Source: an uncultured Clostridium sp. | GTDB lineage: Bacteria > Bacillota > Clostridia > Clostridiales > Clostridiaceae | Assembly (NCBI GenBank): GCA_900543325.1 | Contig: UQQU01000075.1 | Location: forward strand, 1-15,271 | DNA length: 15,271 nucleotides | Reading direction: 5' to 3' | In this document: piece after piece, positions 8,601-15,232 of the stretch | Numbering within the stretch: position 1 is the first letter of the stretch | How the letters are laid out: every line of letters begins with the position of its first letter | Translations under genes and position numbers: made by a program | Notes under the pieces: generated by a model | What the model was told of the DNA's origin: nothing | Seen by the model: the letters and a program-made list of their open reading frames with translations, nothing else | The model's database searches: none

Positions 8601-8770
8601 TTTAAATTTTTGCTATTTAAACGTTTAGACCATAGTATTCCCATACAGTAATAAGTCAAAGGCTCTTCCTTCTCTATTATTTCATCATCTTCTATTGGTC
8701 CTATTAAATCTTTTCTTAATAAAGTTTCAATCTGATTAATTGCACTATAAAATTTTTTATAATTCCCCAT
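5645..8770 (-). CDS. drmA: DrmA-like superfamily 2 helicase
   Basis: A 1041-aa protein. A poorly conserved N-terminal region of about 400 residues is followed by a helicase core: Walker A WFPTGGGKTEAYLG (about 412-425), a zinc-ribbon insertion (CPWC...CNNKEC, about 532-558), motif II QDELHLISGPLG (about 614), motif III STATVKNA, motif V SVGIDIDRLGIMTVYNQP and motif VI EYIQATSRVGR (about 855-865). The combination of TGGGKTEAYLG, DELHLISGPLG and IQATSRVGR is typical of the DrmA/DUF1998-linked helicases of DISARM. By analogy it binds and moves along phage DNA, sensing DNA ends or unmodified DNA together with DrmB; this is inferred here. The start ATG at 8770 is preceded by AGGGG inside the end of the UvrD-like gene, 9 nt after that gene's stop. 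All catalytic motifs are intact. Confidence 0.85.
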   Translation of the reverse strand: MGNYKKFYSAINQIETLLRKDLIGPIEDDEIIEKEEPLTYYCMGILWSKRLNSKNLNSCNNGFEDEYDLENEIVIKNDSITSTNMYKPSAMAISTMLSKQINKISVVFNFAKYKFVGEKLTNRIINKYKRIPYEIKLDFNIPNKCGLISNNNNTLKELQINIQCHIRKIFADGSKLITISVVNEKEAAIENIPRNESALFQCKLDIYNEKGFIPIYDNKSINQNEETLINDMLYRNIYNYAYGHGCSIKYKKDNGIVKKISSEFMPCQKVLQMMPNELKNDDFLKMEYLYKTPKSIVINNLNSFIDNYEIWFNKIRNVGSELERYKRAVEKSLENIQICIERLRSGINILVLNNNAWDAFIYMNQAMLLQRVKSKNCDSSNVKWYPFQLAYILQIIPDIVDSNSKFRDYVDLLWFPTGGGKTEAYLGVSAFVIFYRRLLNKPLNDGVTIIMRYTLRLLTIQQFERATALICACEHIRRLYNIDGGEISIGLWIGSNMTPNHLSEAAEKIKELKDNPNKKIYEGNPVQITKCPWCGEVIDIGCYSVGKNLDIRCNNKECEFNTRLPIYIVDDDIYEKTPTLILSTIDKFARIVWEEKSKEIFGGNKILPPELIIQDELHLISGPLGSITGIYEVAIDKLCENNKRKVKIIASTATVKNAKEQIKNLYNREMFQFPPNGIDESDSFFAVLADESKKAARTYIGLCETGGSIADLMIRIYANLIFSKNLFIKQGVDNEVIDQFYTTVGYFNAIKDLGASASIINDRVSTNIKSLISNKFKEISMKNGLTIKDIKNYEKHDELTSRKTSKEIKETLEQLSKPFTNDLCYSYVLASNMLSVGIDIDRLGIMTVYNQPKSNSEYIQATSRVGRSNPGIVFALYNNSRSRDKSHYEQFPYYHSTFYQYVEATSVTPFSARAIEKALHCIFIALVRHTIDGMNDNKSAVKFRNELAGVQEIKEYILKRVSDINSSAIELAKEWLDYFADRWEELAKENKDTLLYTDFNGGVSLLNSAEKNTEIGLPTILNALRNVDEASNIYILRREEK

Positions 8771-8779
8771 TACAAATTT

Positions 8780-11119
8780 CTACCCCTTTAAATATTCTGC
8801 TTTTCCAAGTCCTATTATTTCAACTCCTAACCACATATTCGATTCTCTAAACCTAAGAGGAATATTTTCATCATACTTATTATTAACTATTGTAATGACA
8901 TTGCTCACATAAACCCCCGTCAACTTTATTGGTATATTGCGTTTATCACCAGTTTTATTTATTGCATCTCTGAATTCATCAATTATTCTATCTGATAGTT
9001 GCCCTATCTTAAAATTATTATGATAAATACAATAAGTATTTAACGTTTGATTAAGAACTAACTCCACTTCATCACCGACACTAATCTTTTTAGCTATATA
9101 TTCTTGAATATTTAAATAGTCGTTACTATTTTTTGAAATAAAGCTAATATTATCAATATCACAATTTAAGCCCACCTCAATATTTGTACAATAAGTTTGA
9201 TTTTTATAATAAGGTTTAATAGCTGTCTTTATAACTCTTCCATTATTACTTTTATTAAAATACCAATTGTAATTTTTTCCTTTTTTTAATAATTTAATTT
9301 CTTTTTTAGGTCTTGTTATCCCTACGTACATAATTCTTGCTTCTTCAGCTGTTTTTGATTGAATTTTAAAATTATTTTCTAGTAAATAAACTTTATCAAA
9401 CTCCCTTCCCTTCGCTTTATGAATTGTTGATACAAAAAGATTACTATTACTATTTACTAATACTTCATTAGGTAAATTAATCTCTTTCTTTAAACCTTCA
9501 CACAAATTATTCATATCTATTTCATTATTAGTTAAATCTTGTTCATTACAAATATTATTTAAAATATTAAACATACCTTCAGCTTCTTTAACATCATCTT
9601 TAACTCTTATTAGATATCTTTGAATAAAACTTTCCTTTCCTATTTTCCTTTCACAATAATCCCAGAACATATCAGCTAACCATCTATTCAATCCTAAATT
9701 ATAATTACTTCCTCTAAGTAATATATGGCTAATTTTATTCTTATTTAATAAATTACTAATATATTGAGCTTCTCCATTGTTTCTACAAAGTATAGCAGTT
9801 TTTAATACATCATTTTCTATAGGTTTAAATTTTTCTGCTACAATATCTTCAATACTTATATTTTTAATTTTATTAGATACAAATCTATTTTGTTCTAAAA
9901 TATCAAAATTCAATAAAACTTGTCTAACTTCATCTGAAAGATCAGCCAATTCTTTATCTTGTCGATTATTTTTGCTTAATTCATACTTCAATATATTTTG
10001 AGGAAGTATTTCATTTAGTTGTTTATAAAATTCTACTGAATCAATTGTTTTATTCTCACCACAATCATAATCATATATAGCTTGGCATTTATCTCCTAAA
10101 AGTAAATATCCACAGTTAGTATTTTTAATAATATTTATAACCATTTTAGCTCTTTCATTAACTAAATCTTGTATTTCATCTATAATTAAATATTCGAAAT
10201 CATCGAACATTTCTTTTTGTATAGAGTTATTAAATAATTCTATCCTTTCGTTATAACTTAGTGTTTGAAATTCTTTATCTTCTGCTGATAAATATAATGA
10301 TGCTAATGAATCAAATGTACATATATTTATACGTTTTGCTTCAAATGATAAATTTCCACTTTCTATTTCACCTTCAATTCTATCTATAATCACTTCTTTA
10401 GCTGCTCTAGTGTAGCATAAAACCAATATATAATCTGGATTTGCTAACTTATTTTTCAAAATATATATAAGCCTTTTAATAACAGTATAGGTTTTTCCTG
10501 TTCCAGGACCAGCATTCACTAAAATTTTATCATCTATATTTGATGTTATTAAACAATTAGGATTATCTATTTTTTTATATCCTATTTCATTTAAATCAAT
10601 TTGACTTTCAGAACCCTCATTCAAAATTTCATTCATATAATCTTCTTCACCTATTATTTCCTTAGGTCCTTCAAGTAGTTCATGATTCGCATTAAAATCT
10701 ATTCCTAAATATTTATATTTTAACTCATTATTATACTCATCACTCTCTATTTGTCCATTATCCACATTTCTAATAATATCTGAGTGTTCATTACTCGATG
10801 AACATTTATTAAAATTCAAACATTCCCTATATTCACATCTACAAACCCATATTATCTTATTATCTTTCAATACCTTTCCATGTGTAATCTCACCATTTTT
10901 AGCTAGGGAACATGTTACTCCCTGTGTCTGCTCTTCTATTTGAACCTCATTTAATTTAGCTTTTACACATGTTCCATGAAGATTTTTCTTTAATATTGTT
11001 AATGCTTTATATCCTGAAACATTTTTAACAAAATCTACATCCAACTTAATATCTGAAAATTTTCTATTATAAATATTACTCTTAATTGTTATATTAGATT
11101 TAATACTCAAAACTCCCAC
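8780..11119 (-). CDS. UvrD/Rep-type superfamily 1 helicase with N-terminal Cys cluster
   Basis: A protein of up to 779 aa. The N-terminal 190 residues are not a helicase and include the cluster VCRCEYRECLNFNKC (about 90-105), possibly a metal site. The helicase core carries the Q-motif/Walker A region LVNAGPGTGKTYTVIKRL (about 200-215), motif II YLIIDEIQDL (about 312-320), motif III GDKCQAIYDY, motif V FVSTIHKAKGREFDKVYL (about 565-580) and motif VI RIMYVGITRPKKE (about 596-608). A C-terminal beta-rich region (IYHNNFKIGQL, about 690-710) is unassigned and could be HIRAN-like, but weakly. UvrD-family enzymes are 3'-5' DNA translocases. The frame has no early ATG: GTG at 11119 gives the length above, but TTG at 11110 is better placed after AAGGGGTGGGAG, so I favour TTG slightly. 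It sits 14 nt after the hsp70-like gene and 9 nt before drmA. I see no nuclease motif in it. Confidence 0.85.
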   Translation of the reverse strand: MGVLSIKSNITIKSNIYNRKFSDIKLDVDFVKNVSGYKALTILKKNLHGTCVKAKLNEVQIEEQTQGVTCSLAKNGEITHGKVLKDNKIIWVCRCEYRECLNFNKCSSSNEHSDIIRNVDNGQIESDEYNNELKYKYLGIDFNANHELLEGPKEIIGEEDYMNEILNEGSESQIDLNEIGYKKIDNPNCLITSNIDDKILVNAGPGTGKTYTVIKRLIYILKNKLANPDYILVLCYTRAAKEVIIDRIEGEIESGNLSFEAKRINICTFDSLASLYLSAEDKEFQTLSYNERIELFNNSIQKEMFDDFEYLIIDEIQDLVNERAKMVINIIKNTNCGYLLLGDKCQAIYDYDCGENKTIDSVEFYKQLNEILPQNILKYELSKNNRQDKELADLSDEVRQVLLNFDILEQNRFVSNKIKNISIEDIVAEKFKPIENDVLKTAILCRNNGEAQYISNLLNKNKISHILLRGSNYNLGLNRWLADMFWDYCERKIGKESFIQRYLIRVKDDVKEAEGMFNILNNICNEQDLTNNEIDMNNLCEGLKKEINLPNEVLVNSNSNLFVSTIHKAKGREFDKVYLLENNFKIQSKTAEEARIMYVGITRPKKEIKLLKKGKNYNWYFNKSNNGRVIKTAIKPYYKNQTYCTNIEVGLNCDIDNISFISKNSNDYLNIQEYIAKKISVGDEVELVLNQTLNTYCIYHNNFKIGQLSDRIIDEFRDAINKTGDKRNIPIKLTGVYVSNVITIVNNKYDENIPLRFRESNMWLGVEIIGLGKAEYLKG

Positions 11120-11133
11120 CCCTTATCCCAATA

Positions 11134-12585
11134 TTAAATATCTTTAACTGGTGATAAATCATAGTAGAATTTCAACTTATTTATAGAAACCGTCTTTGAA
11201 TAATCCTTTCCCATAAATCTATTAGCTACTTGTACTTGTGCAATTTGATCACTATTAATTGATGCACTTATCTCTAATTTTTCTTCTAAAAAACCTTTAG
11301 TTGGAATACTTAAATTAGAGTAATTAAAAGTATTATCTCCATTAGTAAATATAAAATGTGCATCCTTACTATCTTCAGTTAAAGAAAATGAAAATGGTCC
11401 TACTTTACTTCCAACACCATGTACTGACTTTTTTAATATTGGAAATATACTATTATCACTAAGTAATACTCCTAAATCATCATTAAGAAGATATTTACTT
11501 CCTATAATATCAATATAAGCTGCACCAACAGCAACCTCCCATTGTTTTTTATCTGGAATTATTATTTTATCTTGTCCAAAAACATTTATTATTAAATTTG
11601 CAAATGGTCTTAAATCACAGCTACCTCCTGCAATTATAACTGCATCTATACTTGATCTTGTAACTTGAGCCCTTTCTAATGCTATATCTATGGTTTTCAA
11701 CACTCTATTTTTTATAATTGGAGCAATAATTTCTTCAAAATATTCATACTCTATAGTTATACTTTTAGTTCCAAACTCTCCATAATTTCTAAGCAAAATA
11801 TCTGCATCATCAAAACAATTACTAAAACCAATTTTTACATTTTCACATTGTGAAATTATCTTATCCTTGTCCTCCAATTTCATTTCATCGAAATTAACTT
11901 TTATATTAGTCTTATTTATTAATTTTGAATGAACTCTTTTAGCTATTTCTAAATCAATATCATCTCCACCAATTTTATCTCCATAAACAGAATTTTCATA
12001 AATATAATTACCTTTTAAATCTAATATACTTATATCTAAAGTTCCTCCTCCCCAATCAATCACCATTACTTTTGAGTAAGCTTTAGCTTCATTTTTAGTA
12101 GCAATATATGCTGCTGTAGATTCACTTACAAATCCATTTATATTAATATTTGCTAAATCTGCAGCACTTTTTAACGCCTTTCTAGCTTCTGGAGTAAAAT
12201 CGATTGGAAATGCAAAAGTTGCCTCATTAATTTCAATATTATAATGCTTTTGTACGTAAACTTTTATATATCTTAAGAATTCAGCAGTTATTTGTACAGC
12301 TGTATATCTTCTATTATTAATAATAAACTCCTCATTTGTTCCTAAATATGATTTCATTGAAGTTATAATATTATAATCTTTCGATAGCTCTAATCGCCTT
12401 CTTTTAACTTCTCTACCAAATAACATCTCTTCACCGTTCTTAGGTATCGCCACAACTGATGAGAAAGGATATTCTCCTTCTTCCCCTAAAAATATTTTTT
12501 TTGAACCATATTCGTTACTAATTACTGCTACAACGGCAGTATTTGTAGTTCCAAAATCTATACCTATAAATGTACCTGTCTTCAT
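11134..12585 (-). CDS. Hsp70/DnaK-like ATPase, short form
   Basis: A 483-aa protein with a complete actin-fold ATPase domain: phosphate 1 motif FIGIDFGTTNTAVVAV (residues 6-21), phosphate 2 MVIDWGGGTLDISIL (about 172-186) and adenosine motif VIIAGGSCDLRPFANLI (about 312-328). DnaK is about 610 aa. Here the residues after about 370 form only a short, beta-looking region (SVHGVGSKVGPFSFSLTED to YDLSPVKDI), with no helical lid and no EEVD-like or Gly-rich tail, so it is not the housekeeping chaperone. The start has AGAGAGG five bases upstream. It lies between the coiled-coil gene and the UvrD-like gene. Inference: an ATP-driven switch or assembly factor for the helicases or for the two upstream proteins; sensing of phage protein is a further possibility. 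No DnaJ-type HPD motif is seen in any neighbour. Confidence 0.88.
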   Translation of the reverse strand: MKTGTFIGIDFGTTNTAVVAVISNEYGSKKIFLGEEGEYPFSSVVAIPKNGEEMLFGREVKRRRLELSKDYNIITSMKSYLGTNEEFIINNRRYTAVQITAEFLRYIKVYVQKHYNIEINEATFAFPIDFTPEARKALKSAADLANININGFVSESTAAYIATKNEAKAYSKVMVIDWGGGTLDISILDLKGNYIYENSVYGDKIGGDDIDLEIAKRVHSKLINKTNIKVNFDEMKLEDKDKIISQCENVKIGFSNCFDDADILLRNYGEFGTKSITIEYEYFEEIIAPIIKNRVLKTIDIALERAQVTRSSIDAVIIAGGSCDLRPFANLIINVFGQDKIIIPDKKQWEVAVGAAYIDIIGSKYLLNDDLGVLLSDNSIFPILKKSVHGVGSKVGPFSFSLTEDSKDAHFIFTNGDNTFNYSNLSIPTKGFLEEKLEISASINSDQIAQVQVANRFMGKDYSKTVSINKLKFYYDLSPVKDI

Positions 12586-12608
12586 TTAAACCTCTCTTAT
12601 ATACATAT

Positions 12609-13760
12609 TTAAAAATCTATACCATACCTTTTTAATGTCCTAAACACTTGATTTAATGTCACCTTTAATGCCTCATAATTATCTTCATTACATTCTTCCT
12701 CTTTATGTTCATTAAAATCTTCATATTGTAATTTTAATGCCGTAGATATATCTGTTTTTAATGTTATAATTTCTTGATTTTTTTTAACGTCATCTATATT
12801 AAATGCTATTTTTAATCTTCCTTTTAAATTATCAATTTCTAAATTGCTACTATTTAATTCTGCTTTTAATTCTTCAATCTTTGTTGTTAAATATGTGCTT
12901 TTATCTTTTTCATTCCTAATTTGCAATTTAACTTCATTTATTTCTCTTTCTTTTAAAGTTATCTGTTGTTCTAAACTTTTAATTGTTAAATTTCTCTCAA
13001 ATATATTTTTAAATAACTTATTTGCCTCTTCATTTGCATTTTCTAATAAACTAACTAGATTAATAAGCTCATTACTTGCATAACTTTTTTGCAAATCATT
13101 TTTATACTCTGTATTATCCTCTTCATCTTTTCTATTTTCTTCTTTAATACTTTCATTATCAATTTTATTTGTAAATTTATAAGAATACTTCTCACCTAAT
13201 CTAAGCATGCTTTGCTCACAAGAAATATTACTACTATTCTCTATAGTTGCATCTATATATCTTAACATTCTTTTTCTTTCTTGTTCCGACATTATATCAA
13301 AATTTAAATTCAAAAACTCATCTCCAACTTCGCTTAAAAATTCATAAAAAGCCCCTTTTACGCTAGAATTATATTGTCCTTTTTTTTCTGCAACACTACT
13401 TATATTATTAAATAAATAATATATATTTTTATCATTTTCATTTAACTTTAACATCTCTTGTAATATAGAGAATCCTTTTAATATTGAACTATTTGCTATA
13501 TTCTCTTTAAATTTAGAATTTTCTACAAATGCCTTAATAAAGTTTTCTTTCTCTTGAATATTAAAATCATCATAATATCTATTAACATATATACCTATTA
13601 CACTATAATGAAAATGATATAAATTCTCTATTGAACTTTCTAAATTATTATCGCTTTTATATAAGTTAAAAATTATTTCAGCTGCTTCTATTGAATGCGA
13701 ATTACTCAATTTAGTTTTCTTTTGTATTAACTCATTCATTCTCTCAATAGACTTTTCCAT
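12609..13760 (-). CDS. coiled-coil protein of the Hsp70-DrmAB operon, unknown function
   Basis: 383 aa, no recognised family. Residues 1-200 look all-helical, with a TPR/ARM-like feel (repeated short amphipathic helices) but no clear repeat signature. Residues about 205-225 are charged and low-complexity, and about 235-325 are a strong heptad-type coiled coil (repeating EQQITLKEREINEVKLQI, then EELKAELNSSNLEIDNLKG). The end is a compact acidic helix followed by ALKVTLNQVFRTLKRYGIDF. GrpE, the nucleotide exchange factor of DnaK, also has a long N-terminal coiled coil, but I cannot align a GrpE head domain, so a GrpE-like role is only a hypothesis based on location directly upstream of the hsp70-like gene. 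A structural or client-adaptor role fits equally well. The start is supported by GAGGTGA seven bases before the ATG, and the gap to the next gene is 23 nt. Confidence 0.75.
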   Translation of the reverse strand: MEKSIERMNELIQKKTKLSNSHSIEAAEIIFNLYKSDNNLESSIENLYHFHYSVIGIYVNRYYDDFNIQEKENFIKAFVENSKFKENIANSSILKGFSILQEMLKLNENDKNIYYLFNNISSVAEKKGQYNSSVKGAFYEFLSEVGDEFLNLNFDIMSEQERKRMLRYIDATIENSSNISCEQSMLRLGEKYSYKFTNKIDNESIKEENRKDEEDNTEYKNDLQKSYASNELINLVSLLENANEEANKLFKNIFERNLTIKSLEQQITLKEREINEVKLQIRNEKDKSTYLTTKIEELKAELNSSNLEIDNLKGRLKIAFNIDDVKKNQEIITLKTDISTALKLQYEDFNEHKEEECNEDNYEALKVTLNQVFRTLKRYGIDF

Positions 13761-13776
13761 AGTAACTTCACCTCTT

Positions 13777-14457
13777 TTATCTATAATTTATTTCTAATAT
13801 ATTTTCATCATATCCACATAATTCTAATATTTTTTTACTAACTCTCACAATATCATTTGCACTTCTATTTGTTTCAATCCATAATCCATTTGATAATCTT
13901 TTTTTATTAAATTTTATATCCGACTCTTTATAACTAAAATTTATTCTTCTATCGCTATTTAACTCATCTTCCTTATCAAATCTAGCTACTATATAGGGTT
14001 CTTTTAATAGCATAATCTCACAAACTTTAACTAAAATTTCATTCCAATATTTTATCTCATATATCTTATTAAACAATTTAATGCTTTTAGGTGATTTAGA
14101 GGTATATTCTAGACCACTCTCATTTATATCCTCTGATATATCATTATCTTTAGTAGCTTTTTTTTCACACTCTTCATCTAAATTAACTTTAGTTACATTA
14201 TCTATTTCTTTATTTAAATTATTATAATTTGTTTCAAACAAATTACTTTCATTAATTTCTTTAGTAATATTATCTATTGAACTTTTCAACCCTTTAATCT
14301 TTCTAATTTTTATTAAAGAATCAGCTAGAACTTTTTGCGCCTCTTCAATATCATCAATATCTATTGCATTATTATAAATATCTCTATAATGTTTTTCTAA
14401 GTTTGAGAATTCAACTGTTATATCATTTAACTTAACTAATATATTCTCTTTAGACAT
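13777..14457 (-). CDS. first operon gene: helical N-terminus plus conserved-looking C-terminal domain
   Basis: 226 aa. The N-terminal 110 residues are helical and charged. A linker of Lys, Asp and Glu leads into a compact C-terminal domain (about 122-226) with WNEILVKVCEIML, then FDKEDELNSDRRINFS, then LSNGLWIETNRSANDIVRVS, then KKILELCGYDENILEI. I recognise this arrangement (W..vL..vc, +R..fS, GlwiEtn.SA..iv+.....L...Gy) as a domain seen at the C-terminus of several restriction-like or defence-associated proteins, but I cannot name the family with certainty. The ATG at 14457 has a strong GGAGG site seven bases upstream and is the first gene after the promoter at 14747-14775. Location suggests a target-recognition or adaptor role with the coiled-coil and Hsp70 proteins. 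Confidence 0.75.
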   Translation of the reverse strand: MSKENILVKLNDITVEFSNLEKHYRDIYNNAIDIDDIEEAQKVLADSLIKIRKIKGLKSSIDNITKEINESNLFETNYNNLNKEIDNVTKVNLDEECEKKATKDNDISEDINESGLEYTSKSPKSIKLFNKIYEIKYWNEILVKVCEIMLLKEPYIVARFDKEDELNSDRRINFSYKESDIKFNKKRLSNGLWIETNRSANDIVRVSKKILELCGYDENILEINYR

Positions 14458-14505
14458 TAAACCGCCTCCTTCAATGAGCTTTTTATTTAATAATTATTTA
14501 TTTTT

Positions 14506-14692
14506 TTATTTAAACCAAACTTCTTCTCATCTCTCTATAAATACTACTTCCACTCTACCCCATAATCTAATTATAGAACTTATAATTCTCAAACAACTTA
14601 GTAAAAACTTCTGTACTCTCTATATAATTTACTTTTTCATTTACATTAATAGTTGTGTGTTTTATAATTTTTCCATTTTTCTCCTTCGTTCT
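14506..14692 (-). pseudogene. degenerate ORF in the operon leader
   Basis: From 14692 a 41-codon frame without an ATG reads KHTTINVNEKVNYIESTEV and FTKLFENYKFYN, then stops at 14567-14569. The next frame continues IRLWGRVEVVFIER, one stop, EEVWFK and stop (14506). The continuity across a one-base shift suggests a decayed coding sequence rather than chance. I do not recognise it. It lies in what would be the untranslated leader of the operon. Confidence 0.35.
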
Positions 14693-14743
14693 CTACACCT
14701 CTATACTATCAATTAGTTCCTATTTTGGAAACATTTATCATAT

Positions 14744-14770
14744 ATAATTATAAGACATAAGTATAATTAT
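14744..14770. repeat. 9-bp palindrome over the promoter (operator candidate)
   Basis: ATAATTATA (14744-14752) and TATAATTAT (14762-14770) are perfect inverted copies with a 9-nt spacer. One arm covers the -10 box and the other touches the -35 box. A dimeric repressor bound here would block RNA polymerase. The AT-rich composition makes chance palindromes more likely, so confidence is moderate. Confidence 0.45.
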
Positions 14771-14775
14771 GACAA
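14747..14775 (-). promoter_or_regulatory. sigma-A-type promoter for the six-gene operon
   Basis: On the minus strand TTGTCA (14775-14770, 5/6 match to -35) and TATAAT (14752-14747, perfect -10) are exactly 17 bp apart. The predicted start near 14740 gives a leader of roughly 280 nt before the first ATG at 14457. All operon genes are downstream without an internal terminator that I can see. Confidence 0.7.
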
Positions 14776-14845
14776 ATTTTATATTCTTACCAATATTTTT
14801 AATATTTAATCTTATCTAAAAAAACAAATAATAGTAGTTGCTTAT

Positions 14846-14902
14846 TTAATAAGCTCCTACCATTCTATTGCCATTCTTATTTACATATCCAATTTTATGA
14901 AA
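14846..14902 (-). pseudogene. short C-terminal-like peptide remnant
   Basis: The frame ending at TAA 14848-14846 reads IFHKIGYVNKNGNRMVGAY and is preceded by a stop. The residue mix looks protein-like and could be the tail of a lost gene, but it is too short to assign. Confidence 0.2.
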
Positions 14903-14910
14903 AATCTATT

Positions 14911-14951
14911 TATTATTTAATGTATTACAAAAAGTATTACATTAAATAATA
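14911..14951. repeat. long AT-rich hairpin
   Basis: Arms of 18 bp with one mismatch (outer TATTATTTAATG at 14911-14922 against CATTAAATAATA at 14940-14951) surround a loop of five A residues. There is no immediate T-run on either strand, so it is not a clear terminator. It could be an element end, a replication or recombination site, or a protein-binding site. Confidence 0.5.
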
Positions 14952-14990
14952 CTCCTAATCCTTTCAAAAATATTTCTCCATACATCTAAA

Positions 14991-15026
14991 ACTTTAATCT
15001 ATTGACTTTAATCTATTGACTTTAAT
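14991..15026. repeat. 14-bp tandem repeat, about 2.6 copies
   Basis: ACTTTAATCTATTG occurs at 14991-15004 and 15005-15018, and its first eight bases recur at 15019-15026, with no mismatch. Iteron-like spacing of 14 bp; it may be a regulator-binding array or slippage. Confidence 0.6.
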
Positions 15027-15084
15027 AATTTATATATTAACGATTATTACTTACATAAAAAATTATTATTTTTTACTATAACAC

Positions 15085-15118
15085 ACAACATTTTAACCAT
15101 TACTTAATGTTGTTTTTT
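15085..15118 (+). terminator. plus-strand terminator-like hairpin without an upstream gene
   Basis: ACAACATT (15085-15092) and AATGTTGT (15106-15113) form an 8-bp stem with a 13-nt loop, followed on the plus strand by a T-run to 15118. No plus-strand coding gene precedes it, so it may end a small RNA, belong to a lost gene, or be fortuitous. Confidence 0.4.
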
Positions 15119-15143
15119 ACTTTTAATTACAATATCTAAAATT

Positions 15144-15182
15144 AAAGCCACTAAGAATTTATTATTTATTCTTAGTGACTTT
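15144..15182 (-). terminator. terminator of the intact oxidoreductase gene (copy C)
   Basis: A 15-bp stem (15144-15158 with 15168-15182) begins 12 bases after the stop at 15195. The single non-Watson-Crick position is a U-G wobble only when read on the minus strand, which supports that orientation. It is followed by T-rich sequence and separates the oxidoreductase transcript from the defence operon. Confidence 0.8.
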
Positions 15183-15193
15183 CAAACTTATAT

Positions 15194-15232
15194 TCTATAC
15201 TAATTTTTGCTCAAATATATTATCTAAATTAA
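15194..15232. repeat. 39-bp perfect direct repeat, right copy (candidate attachment site)
   Basis: Identical to 3491-3529 and in the same orientation, at the extreme 3' end of the oxidoreductase reading frame. Insertion here would leave the gene functional because the coding end is restored. Confidence 0.6.

Noticed and set aside
5880..10001. Plus-strand ORFs at 5880-6074, 8391-8651 and 9777-10001
   Set aside because: They lie antisense inside the helicase genes, have hydrophobic low-complexity translations and no ribosome sites; they are shadows of the minus-strand genes.
8780..11119. Nuclease domain in the UvrD-like protein (AddA/RecB type)
   Set aside because: No PD-(D/E)xK-like motif follows motif VI; the C-terminal region is short and beta-rich.
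12609..13760. Calling the coiled-coil protein GrpE
   Set aside because: Only the coiled coil and gene position suggest it; no GrpE head-domain signature could be aligned.
12844..14716. Plus-strand ORFs at 12844-13083 and 14474-14716
   Set aside because: The first is the reverse of a coiled-coil region; the second is antisense to the leader with Phe/Ile/Leu-rich sequence and no ribosome site.
14991..15026. CRISPR array
   Set aside because: The repeat is 14 bp with no spacers and only 2.6 contiguous copies.
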